Below are positions 7,808 to 15,713 of a DNA stretch of 49,713 nucleotides, piece by piece (position 1 is the first letter of the stretch; the number at the start of each line of letters is the position of its first letter). A model generated the notes under the pieces. The model was not told the DNA's origin, did no database searches, and worked only from the letters and a program-made list of their open reading frames with translations. The stretch is from assembly GCA_020629415.1 (NCBI GenBank), contig JAHDDL010000003.1, forward strand, positions 91,702 through 141,414, given 5' to 3'. The DNA comes from Maribacter sp. (GTDB taxonomy: Bacteria > Bacteroidota > Bacteroidia > Flavobacteriales > Flavobacteriaceae). Both the position numbers and the translations under genes were made by a program.

Positions 7808-8056
7808 TTACGCTGTAGCATTTTGTGGAGCCCAGTGGCTGCATGACATGCCTGGTGCTGCCTTTTGTGGGTTTGCACAATCGCTAGATTCAAATCTAAT
7901 ACAGGTTATACAATTGGTGTCATCCTTCAAAGCGGCTTTCATTTCAAAACTATCACAAGTGTAACTATTACCAACTTTTACTCCATGAACTTTACAAGTA
8001 TTCCCTTCTACTAAGTTGTCGCAGTTAACGCAACTATTTCCTAATCTTATCGACAT
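7808..8056 (-). CDS. Cys-rich small protein with duplicated four-Cys module
   Basis: An 82-residue protein with eight cysteines arranged as two similar modules: C9-x2-C12-x8-C21-x12-C34 and C49-x2-C52-x7-C60-x11-C72. The last Cys of each sits in a comparable setting (SYTCDSF and GMSCSHW). No signal peptide or TM segment. The spacing suggests two metal-binding (zinc or Fe-S) knuckles, but no known family is recognised. It is convergent with the OsmC-DUF427 operon. The regular Cys pattern makes it a real gene despite its size. Function unknown. Confidence 0.75.
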   Translation of the reverse strand: MSIRLGNSCVNCDNLVEGNTCKVHGVKVGNSYTCDSFEMKAALKDDTNCITCIRFESSDCANPQKAAPGMSCSHWAPQNATA

Positions 8057-8299
8057 AATTTATTGTTTTACGTTCTACATAAATCTACGTTGCTAAACTT
8101 TAAAATACAATTTAAATTGCTGTATTACAGTAGTATGTATTTAGATTATTTAAAAATAGAAGTATAGTTCAGTGACTACATGGCTACTTTTGATATTTAG
8201 TATTCAGTGTGTCATTTTAATAGCTTGTATAATACTGGAATATCTCCACTGACTTTAAATGCCTTATATTTAAAAGATTGAATATTGATGTTACCTTAA

Positions 8300-11104
8300 A
8301 TGATATTTAGACTTTTTATCACTACAATAGTTCTCTTTGCACTACGCTTATCCGGGCAAGAGCTACCTCCTATTCAAAACTATACACCTATAGAATATAA
8401 TGCCGGTAACCAGAATTGGTCTATGGCTCAATCTGCAGATCGGACTATTTATGTAGCAAATAATGATGGCTTGTTAGAGTTTAATGGAAATTCTTGGTCA
8501 TTGTACCAAATGCCTTATGGAACACCGGTAAAATCTGTTATGGCTTTTGATGACAAGATTTATACAGGTAGTTATATGGAGTTTGGCTATTGGAATCGTA
8601 ATGCATACGGTAAATTAGACTATATATCCATTTCCGATCGGTTAAAGGAACCGCTTATAGAAGACGAGGATTTTTGGAATATAACACAGCTTAAAGATTG
8701 GGTGCTTTTTCAGTCTCTGGATAGGGTTTATGTTTATAATATACACAGTTCAACATTTCAAATTTTTGATGTTAGGAGTAATAATCCTAAAATATTTGAA
8801 ATTGATGGTAAAATATACTTTCAAGATATAGGTAAAGGTTTTTTTACACTAGAAAATGGAGAGCCAATTATGGTTTCTGATGAGGCCGTGTTCAAGAATA
8901 TAAATATTGTTGGGGCATTTGGTGTAGACAACAATATACTGGTCATAACTGAAAAAGGTTCTTTTTATAATTTAGGAAACGAAGGAATTATAGAATGGAA
9001 AATTACGTCGTTAGATGATTTTTCACTAACTAAAATTTACAGTGCAATACAATTGCATGATGGTTCTTTTGTTTTAGGAACCATCTCTAAAGGGATATAC
9101 CATTTAGATAAAAATGGTGGGCTATTAAAACATATAAATCAGGAAAAGGGAATTAATAATAATACTGTTCTTTCACTGTTTCAAGATAACGATTATAATC
9201 TCTGGTTGGGTTTGGATAATGGTATTAGTATTGTTAATCTAGAGTCGCCCTATAAGGAGTATATTGATTATGCAGGAAGTATAGGTGTAGTCTATACGGC
9301 AAAGAAAATAGATAATTTGTTATATCTAGGAACCAATCAAGGATTGTTTTACAAAAGAATAGATAGAAATGATAAATTTAAGCTAATAGATGGTACGGAA
9401 GGGCAGGTCTGGTCATTAAAGGAAATTGACGGTACCTTATTCTGTGGGCACCATACTGGAACTTATGTCGTAAATAATGGAGAAGTAAACAAAATTTCGA
9501 GCGTGCCAGGCACCTGGGACGTTCAATCTATATCAGGTAGATCTAATTTGCTCATCCAAGGTAATTACAAGGGTCTTAGTATTCTTGAGAATGATGATGG
9601 TAATTGGAAGTACCGTAATAGTATCGTCGGTTTTGATAGCTCTACTAGATTTTTTGAATCTGTAGGCGATTATCATATATTGGTTAATCACGATTATAAG
9701 GGAGTTTATGATTTAAAAATTAGTAATGATCTTACTAGTGTTGAAAAGATTGACAGAAAAGAGTCAAAGGGAATTGGTTCTAGTTTGTTAAGATATAATA
9801 ACCAAATACTCTACAGTACTATTAATGGTGTTTTTAAGTATAACAAGAATAATGAAGAATTTATAGCAGAGTCTGTTTTAACGAATAACTTCTTCAATGA
9901 AGATGAGCATATTATAGGTATACTTAGGTCTACAAATAATTTTGAAAGACTTTGGGGTTTTACAAAAAATAATATAATTACGGTTTCCAAAGGACATTTA
10001 AGCAAGGAACCGCAAATGATTAAGATTCCAGTTCCAGCAGCGTTTAGGAGAACAATGGGTGTCTTAGGCTTTGAATCGGTGGTTCATCTAGAGGATGAGT
10101 TGTATTTAATAGGAATTTCTAATGGCTACATTACCTTAGATTTAAATGCTATTGAGAAAAGAGTATATGAAGTCAAGATTGGTTCTGCAATCAAAAAAAT
10201 GCCAAACGATCTTGAAGATAATTTACTCATTCATGATAATCCACAAATATTATATGAAGAAAATAGTATTAGCTTTAATTACAATGTAGCCGAATATGAT
10301 AAATATACGGAAGTCTATTATCAATACTTGTTAGAAGGTCTAGATGAGGAGTGGAGTAGTTGGAAACTCTCTTCAAGTGCTTCTTTTGATAATATACCTT
10401 ATGGGAACTATAATTTCAAGGTAAAGGCTAAAATTGGTAATGATGTATCTAGCAATACTGCAAATTATAGTTTTACCATTTTAAGACCTTGGTATGTTTC
10501 ATATTGGGCAATTATATGTTATATCATCATTGCAATGTTAACCTCGTTACTAATTCATAGAATTTATAAGAGCTATTATAAAAGGCAGCAGCTTCAATTA
10601 ATAAAAGCCAATAACAAAAGATTGAAGCGTAAAAAGCTTAAGAACCAAAAAAAGATTGTTCAAATTAAAAATGAACAATTACAAGAACTTGTAGATAGTA
10701 AAAATAGAGAGTTGGCAATTTCTACAATGAGTATTATTAAGAAAAATGAATTTTTAAGTTCTATAAAGGATAAGTTGAAGGAAAGTTCAGATAATCCTCA
10801 GGTAAAATCTGTAATTAAAATAATTGATAGAAACATTAATAATGAAGATGATTGGAAGTTTTTTGAAAGAGCCTTTAATAATGCCGATAAAGATTTTTTG
10901 AAAAAAGTGAAAGGTAAACATCCAGAATTATCCGCTAACGATTTACGTTTATGTGCTTATTTAAGGTTAAACCTTTCTTCTAAAGAAATTGCTCCACTTT
11001 TAAATATATCTGTCCGCAGTGTAGAAGTTAAAAGATATCGTCTTCGTAAAAAAATGGGTCTTTCTCGTGAATCTGGTTTAACTGACTACATAATGGGTCT
11101 TTAA
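8300..11104 (+). CDS. propeller/Y_Y_Y sensor with LuxR-type DNA-binding domain
   Basis: A 934-residue one-piece transmembrane regulator. Seen: a signal-peptide-like N terminus (1-20), a long periplasmic region with Reg_prop-type beta-propeller blades (for example NTVLSLFQDNDYNLWLGLDN), a Y_Y_Y domain (about 660-725, YQYLLEGLDEEWSSW), one TM helix (about 733-755), a Lys-rich coiled coil, and a C-terminal LuxR/GerE-like HTH (about 880-925) with LSSKEIAPLLNISVRSVEVKRYRLRKKM. There is no histidine kinase or receiver domain, unlike full hybrid two-component systems. The laminarinase gene follows 310 bp downstream on the same strand, so beta-glucan fragments are the likely signal (inference from context). 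Complete. Confidence 0.9.
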   Translation: MIFRLFITTIVLFALRLSGQELPPIQNYTPIEYNAGNQNWSMAQSADRTIYVANNDGLLEFNGNSWSLYQMPYGTPVKSVMAFDDKIYTGSYMEFGYWNRNAYGKLDYISISDRLKEPLIEDEDFWNITQLKDWVLFQSLDRVYVYNIHSSTFQIFDVRSNNPKIFEIDGKIYFQDIGKGFFTLENGEPIMVSDEAVFKNINIVGAFGVDNNILVITEKGSFYNLGNEGIIEWKITSLDDFSLTKIYSAIQLHDGSFVLGTISKGIYHLDKNGGLLKHINQEKGINNNTVLSLFQDNDYNLWLGLDNGISIVNLESPYKEYIDYAGSIGVVYTAKKIDNLLYLGTNQGLFYKRIDRNDKFKLIDGTEGQVWSLKEIDGTLFCGHHTGTYVVNNGEVNKISSVPGTWDVQSISGRSNLLIQGNYKGLSILENDDGNWKYRNSIVGFDSSTRFFESVGDYHILVNHDYKGVYDLKISNDLTSVEKIDRKESKGIGSSLLRYNNQILYSTINGVFKYNKNNEEFIAESVLTNNFFNEDEHIIGILRSTNNFERLWGFTKNNIITVSKGHLSKEPQMIKIPVPAAFRRTMGVLGFESVVHLEDELYLIGISNGYITLDLNAIEKRVYEVKIGSAIKKMPNDLEDNLLIHDNPQILYEENSISFNYNVAEYDKYTEVYYQYLLEGLDEEWSSWKLSSSASFDNIPYGNYNFKVKAKIGNDVSSNTANYSFTILRPWYVSYWAIICYIIIAMLTSLLIHRIYKSYYKRQQLQLIKANNKRLKRKKLKNQKKIVQIKNEQLQELVDSKNRELAISTMSIIKKNEFLSSIKDKLKESSDNPQVKSVIKIIDRNINNEDDWKFFERAFNNADKDFLKKVKGKHPELSANDLRLCAYLRLNLSSKEIAPLLNISVRSVEVKRYRLRKKMGLSRESGLTDYIMGL

Positions 11105-11414
11105 TTTCCTCTACAAAACAAAATAATACCACAACATTACCACAACATTTTATGTTTTTGGTTGCTTTCTGTATGCTTTTTTAATTAATAAGGTTTTGTT
11201 CATTCTACCCCTAAATATTGGTATTATCTATTTTTTTTAGGTTATAATTTGTATTGTATGTTTTTTGTAGTGGTAAAAATTTAGAATATGGTAATTATGT
11301 GTGTTAAATTGCTCTAGTGTTATCTTCTTGAATTGAATACAACAAAGATTGTTTTTTGAATCGCTTTTGATAATATTTAAAATTGAATAATTAACTCAAC
11401 AAAAAAAATTAACT
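11105..11414 (+). promoter_or_regulatory. intergenic regulatory region before laminarinase gene
   Basis: 310 bp without a gene. It holds a perfect 11-bp tandem direct repeat ACCACAACATT (11128-11138 and 11139-11149) and, 120 bp later, an inverted similar element TTGTAGTGGTAA (11266-11277) sharing the TACCAC-ACA core. These are candidate binding sites for the LuxR-type regulator just upstream (inference). No perfect TAnnTTTG box was found; a long AT-rich leader precedes the laminarinase start. Confidence 0.5.
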
Positions 11415-13499
11415 ATGAAAAATTTAAAGTATATCATGGTATCTTTATTTGCGGTATTAATGAGCTGTGACGGAGATGAAATTGATATTCCAGAATCGGT
11501 AATGCCTTCTAACTTAACGGTAAGCGCTCAAAATTTAGGAGAGGGTGTTTTTGAGTTTTCTGCGTCTGCAACAAATGCAAATTATTACCATTATGACTTT
11601 GGTGATGGTACTTCGGCATTAGAAACTTCTGGATTAACGACCAAAACTTATGATGAAATTGGGGATAATTCATATACGGTAACTATAACTGCTGGTTCTA
11701 CAGAAGGGAAAAAGATTTCCGAAACATTGAATGTCTCCGTTTCATTGGCATTTACAGACACTGAGACTATTTCATTTTTGACCAATAATAGTTCAAAAAC
11801 TTGGTTTTTAGCTGCTGCTCAACCTGGGCATTTAGGTTTAGGACCTGCAAGAGAAGGAATTGATGGAGACTGGTGGTATCCTAAATGGTATTCTGCATCG
11901 GCGTTTGAAAAATGTGGTACAGATGATTCGGATTGTTTATGTGATGATGAACTAACATTTTCAGTAGATGATTCTGGAGCATTAACGTATATGTTGGATA
12001 ACAAAGGGCAAACCTATTTTAATGTTGGGCACAAGGCTGTTGTAGGTGGTGCAGAGGATATTGATTTTTGTTATGATTTTGATACTACGGGGTCAAAGAG
12101 CGTAGTTCTCTCAGAAGTGTCGGGTAATGTCCCAGATGATCAAACTACGGGAATTCAGATGAGTTTTTCAGATGGTGGTTTTATGGGGTATTATGTTGGC
12201 TCATCTACCTATGAAATCTTATCGATAAGTGATACTGAATTGTATGTTAGAACTTATGATACGGAAAATGCTGATCTGGCGTGGTACCATAAGTTTACAT
12301 CTTCAGAAGCTGTAGAAGGTGCTGAAGAAAGTCTAGAAACTATATATACCAATTTGGTTTGGTCAGATGAGTTTGATGTTGATGGTGCGCCAAATCCTGC
12401 AAATTGGGCATATGACCTAGGTGCTGGCGGCTGGGGTAATGCGGAATCACAAACATATACCGATAAGGCGGAAAATGTAAAGGTAGAAGATGGGGTCTTG
12501 AAAATAACCGCAATAGCTGGTGAAGGTGAAGCAGCTGTTCACTATTTTGATGACATGACTTTGGTCGATGCTGCAGGAGGTACCCAGTCTATAGAAAATT
12601 TTGAAGGTGTTGCTCCGGTTTTTACTGGTTTTGGTGGTGTGGGAACAGTTGTAATTGCCAATCCTGATGCTACTGGTGAAAACACAAGTGCTAATGTAGC
12701 GGAATCTACTAAAGCCTTAGGTGCTGAAACTTGGGCAGGTTCGTTTTTTGATTTATCTGCACCTGTTGATCTTGTTACTTATCCTATTATTACTTTAAAA
12801 ACATGGTCACCTGCAATCGGTGCAAACATAATTTTAAAACTTGAGAACCAAGCAAACGCAGATGAGAATGTAGAGGTGAGCGTTAGTTCTTCTGTTGCCA
12901 ATACCTGGGAGACATTATCTTTTGATTTTACAGGAGTTGCAGCAGGTACCTATGATCGCGTTGTGTTGTTTTTTGATTTTGGTGTATCTCCTTCTGGTGG
13001 CATCACATCCGGAAGAATAAAATCTGAAAATCTTTTTGAATTTACTTATGGTAGAGTTGAAATTAGGGCCAAACTACCTTCTTCTGGCGGTACTTGGCCT
13101 GCATTGTGGGCTTTAGGGGCTAATTTTGATGAGGTGGGTTGGCCTGCAGCCGGTGAGATTGATATCATGGAGCATGTAGGTAATAATAACAATACTATTA
13201 GTAGTGCATTACACTATCCAGGTAATTCTGCAGGAAATGCAGTTGTAGGTTCTACACCGGTAGAAAATGCTATCTCTGAGTTTCATAATTACACTGTTGA
13301 GTGGACGCCGGACAGTATTAAATTTGTTGTAGATGATCAATTGGTTCACAATAGTTTTGTAAACAATGCAACTACTCCATTCAATGCCGATTTCTTTTTA
13401 ATTATGAATGTTGCAATGGGAGGTACTTTAGGAGGTACTATTGACCCGGCATTTACAGAGGATACCATGGAGGTTGATTATGTTAGAGTTTATCAATAA
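11415..13499 (+). CDS. GH16 laminarinase lipoprotein with nested beta-sandwich domain
   Basis: A 694-residue lipoprotein (signal with Cys18, then acidic DGDEID, consistent with surface export). Domain order: PKD-like domain (about 33-108, YHYDFGDGT), a lipocalin-like middle domain (about 115-300), then GH16 (from W316, VWSDEFD, to the end). The catalytic motif GEIDIMEH provides E581 (nucleophile), D583 and E586 (acid/base). This motif, and the typical FEFTYGRVEIRAKLP strand, indicate endo-beta-1,3-glucanase (laminarinase) activity. Between the strand VKVEDGVLKITA and TSGRIKSENLFEF lies an insertion of about 155 residues (373-529) that looks like a carbohydrate-binding-type beta-sandwich. It follows the propeller/LuxR regulator. 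No CTD is present, so export is by the lipoprotein route. Substrate is inferred from family. Confidence 0.92.
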   Translation: MKNLKYIMVSLFAVLMSCDGDEIDIPESVMPSNLTVSAQNLGEGVFEFSASATNANYYHYDFGDGTSALETSGLTTKTYDEIGDNSYTVTITAGSTEGKKISETLNVSVSLAFTDTETISFLTNNSSKTWFLAAAQPGHLGLGPAREGIDGDWWYPKWYSASAFEKCGTDDSDCLCDDELTFSVDDSGALTYMLDNKGQTYFNVGHKAVVGGAEDIDFCYDFDTTGSKSVVLSEVSGNVPDDQTTGIQMSFSDGGFMGYYVGSSTYEILSISDTELYVRTYDTENADLAWYHKFTSSEAVEGAEESLETIYTNLVWSDEFDVDGAPNPANWAYDLGAGGWGNAESQTYTDKAENVKVEDGVLKITAIAGEGEAAVHYFDDMTLVDAAGGTQSIENFEGVAPVFTGFGGVGTVVIANPDATGENTSANVAESTKALGAETWAGSFFDLSAPVDLVTYPIITLKTWSPAIGANIILKLENQANADENVEVSVSSSVANTWETLSFDFTGVAAGTYDRVVLFFDFGVSPSGGITSGRIKSENLFEFTYGRVEIRAKLPSSGGTWPALWALGANFDEVGWPAAGEIDIMEHVGNNNNTISSALHYPGNSAGNAVVGSTPVENAISEFHNYTVEWTPDSIKFVVDDQLVHNSFVNNATTPFNADFFLIMNVAMGGTLGGTIDPAFTEDTMEVDYVRVYQ

Positions 13500-13517
13500 A
13501 ATTAGTTAGTTATTTTT

Positions 13518-13550
13518 AAAAGGCTGTTGAATATTTTTCGGCAGCCTTTT
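13518..13550 (+). terminator. terminator after laminarinase gene
   Basis: Stem AAAGGCTG/CAGCCTTT with a loop of about 15 nt followed by a T-rich tail, 20 bp past the stop codon. Confidence 0.7.
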
Positions 13551-13630
13551 ATTTTTGTTTTTCTTTAAAATATGAGCTTTTAAATGAATTGTAAATTTTA
13601 AGCAATCATCTTTCTAAGGTATTATAAATA

Positions 13631-13660
13631 AAAAATGCCCCTTAATCAAGGGGCATTTTT
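13631..13660. terminator. bidirectional terminator
   Basis: A 13-bp perfect stem AAAAATGCCCCTT/AAGGGGCATTTTT with a 4-nt loop and long A and T flanks. It separates the laminarinase transcription unit from the minus-strand small genes. Confidence 0.85.
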
Positions 13661-13702
13661 TTTAAAGTAATTTTTTTTCAATAAGGATTTGGTATTAAAA
13701 GA

Positions 13703-13825
13703 TTAGACAATCCCCAAAAGGGCTAAAAAAGCTCCTACTACAACGACAGCTAAAAATGCATGCATTGCAATAACAAGCACGGATAGATAAGTCTCTACTC
13801 CGGTTTTGAAAGATAAATTGTTCAT
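13703..13825 (-). CDS. 40-residue single-TM peptide
   Basis: A small minus-strand frame from ATG at 13825 to TAA at 13703. The peptide has a polar N terminus (MNNLSFKTGVETY) followed by a hydrophobic stretch of about 25 residues (LSVLVIAMHAFLAVVVV through LGIV), a clean single TM segment. An AGGTAA stretch lies about 5 bases before the start. It is followed by a strong terminator on the same strand (13631-13660), which supports expression. No family recognised; it could be a small membrane regulator or a toxin-like peptide, but nothing in the sequence proves either. Confidence 0.5.
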   Translation of the reverse strand: MNNLSFKTGVETYLSVLVIAMHAFLAVVVVGAFLALLGIV

Positions 13826-14060
13826 AACATTACCTACTTTAAAGTTACACTACTAAAGTTAGTTGAATTAAGCAACAATTCCATAGAAAAAGTTGTAAAA
13901 CTGTCTTAAATAGATGTAAAATCCTACGTTATTGTGGTGTGTCGTTTATAAAAAATGCAATTCAGCCTAGAAATCTGTATTTCGTCGATGTCTGAATTTC
14001 AGTAATTTATAACATCACATCATCGCTTGTAAAGCTATGTAGGCAATATTATTCTAAAAT

Positions 14061-14198
14061 CTATTGAATTAAATTAAACCAATCTGCAATACCTGCCAAG
14101 GGTACAGATAAAAGAATTATTACCAAGCAGGTAACCATTAATCTAAGAAATCCATTGAGTATTTTAACCCCTGAAGTTAATTCTTGTTTCATAATCAT
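14061..14198 (-). CDS. 45-residue single-TM peptide
   Basis: A minus-strand frame with two possible starts (ATG at 14198 or 14192) ending in TAG at 14061. The product has a polar start (KQELTSGVKILNGFLR), a hydrophobic core LMVTCLVIILLSVPLAG and an amphipathic end IADWFNLIQ, predicting one TM helix. It lies 235 bp upstream of, and on the same strand as, the other tiny membrane peptide. The stretch 13826-14060 between them shows nothing else. No family recognised. Confidence 0.45.
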   Translation of the reverse strand: MIMKQELTSGVKILNGFLRLMVTCLVIILLSVPLAGIADWFNLIQ

Positions 14199-14375
14199 TG
14201 TTCTATTGTTCTGTACTCAATATGGGAGATCTAACCTAAAGTGCTGTTGAATAGGTTGGTAAAATCGATTAACGTATAGAAAATATCCTTATAAAGTATC
14301 TTTTCTATACAATAATTTGCCTTTTTTGAATTGATATAATATGTGATAACTACGGGGTCAATTGGTAAATGTTTG

Positions 14376-15623
14376 TTATTTTAAGGTGAAAACGGAGCTT
14401 AGCTTAGAAACAATTAGATTGGTAGCACCAGCTTTTTCTTGAATGTATGTAGTATTGATATTTCCAACTTTTAATCTATAATCATTACTCGTATAACACT
14501 TGTCACTGATTTTTTGAAAGCTTTGGTAATTAGAAACTGAAATGACTCCGCCAAGTGCTACTAGTTCTTCTGCCTCTGCAAATTCTTCAAACTGGGGGCC
14601 TATTATTACCGGAATACCAAAAACTGCTGGTTCTAGTGTGTTGTGGAGCCCGGTAGCAAAGCCTCCACCAACATAGGCAACATCGGCATAACTGTAAATT
14701 TTTGTCAAAATACCGATGGTGTCTATGATAAGTACATCATAGTCCTTTAAAGTTGCATTGTCCATTTCGGTATAGCGCATTACTTTTTTGCTTATGGCCC
14801 CGGTAATTTCTTGAATAAGACTATTTTTAATAGTGTGCGGTGCAATAACAAACTTAATAGGCTGGTTGTTTTGGTTGATATAGTCGATTATGACTTTTTC
14901 GTCTTCTGGCCAAGTGCTGCCAGCTACATAGCAATATTGTTCGTTTTTAAATAGTTTCATGAAATCTAGCTCGTTATTACGCTCTAAAATTTCACTTACC
15001 CGATCAAAACGGGTGTCCCCTGCAATGGTAACATTTGTAAGGTTACCAAAAGAACTTAATAGTTTTTTAGACTTTTCATTCTGTACAAATATATGGGTAA
15101 ACCGGGTCATTGCTTTACGCATAAAACCACCGTACCATTTAAAATATATTTGATTTTCTTTAAACAATGCCGAAATTAAAAATGTTGGTATATCGTTTTT
15201 TTTCAGTTCCAATAGGTAGTTAGGCCAAATTTCATATTTAATGAATATGGCTATATCTGGGTGTGCGGCAGTTAAAAATGAATTTACTTTTGACTTGGTG
15301 TCCATAGGCAAATAGCAAATACAATCTGCTACCTTGCTGTCTTTTTTTACTTCATACCCGGAAGGTGAAAAAAAAGTAAGAAGTATTTTATGTGATGGAT
15401 GTTGATCTTTTAGTTTTTCAATAACGGGCAATCCTTGTTCATACTCACCTAAAGAAGCGGCATGGATCCATATTACCTTGTCTTCTGTTGAAATTTTTTG
15501 ATTGATCAAGGAAATAGTTTCTCTTCTTCCATTTACAAATAAGGATAGTTTTGTGTTTGTTAGTGCTAGGGCCTTTAAAATGGCAGAGGCGCTGATGACG
15601 ATAAGGTTATAGAGAAAGTACAA
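14376..15623 (-). CDS. waaA: 3-deoxy-D-manno-octulosonic acid transferase
   Basis: KDO transferase (WaaA/KdtA), which adds KDO to lipid IV-A in lipopolysaccharide core synthesis at the inner membrane. The 415-residue protein has the N-terminal membrane anchor, the IWIHAASLGEYEQGLPVI motif with the catalytic Glu, and the GT-B C-terminal half with YVAGSTWPEDE, APHT, and YVGGGFATGLHNTLEPAVFGIPVIIGP. Length and motifs match the family well. It diverges from the DegT aminotransferase-galE genes, which also serve surface-sugar synthesis. Complete and unremarkable. Confidence 0.95.
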   Translation of the reverse strand: MYFLYNLIVISASAILKALALTNTKLSLFVNGRRETISLINQKISTEDKVIWIHAASLGEYEQGLPVIEKLKDQHPSHKILLTFFSPSGYEVKKDSKVADCICYLPMDTKSKVNSFLTAAHPDIAIFIKYEIWPNYLLELKKNDIPTFLISALFKENQIYFKWYGGFMRKAMTRFTHIFVQNEKSKKLLSSFGNLTNVTIAGDTRFDRVSEILERNNELDFMKLFKNEQYCYVAGSTWPEDEKVIIDYINQNNQPIKFVIAPHTIKNSLIQEITGAISKKVMRYTEMDNATLKDYDVLIIDTIGILTKIYSYADVAYVGGGFATGLHNTLEPAVFGIPVIIGPQFEEFAEAEELVALGGVISVSNYQSFQKISDKCYTSNDYRLKVGNINTTYIQEKAGATNLIVSKLSSVFTLK

Positions 15624-15681
15624 ACTGATGCTTTTGTGCTAAATTACGTTTCTTTCCATAAAATTACTGTCACCTGTTTCG

Positions 15682-15689
15682 TATTTTTG
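15682..15689 (+). promoter_or_regulatory. -7 box for the aminotransferase gene
   Basis: TATTTTTG, a perfect TAnnTTTG match 24 nt before the start codon; no clear TTG at -33. Confidence 0.45.
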
Positions 15690-15713
15690 TATTGCTTCAT
15701 GTAATTACAACAG

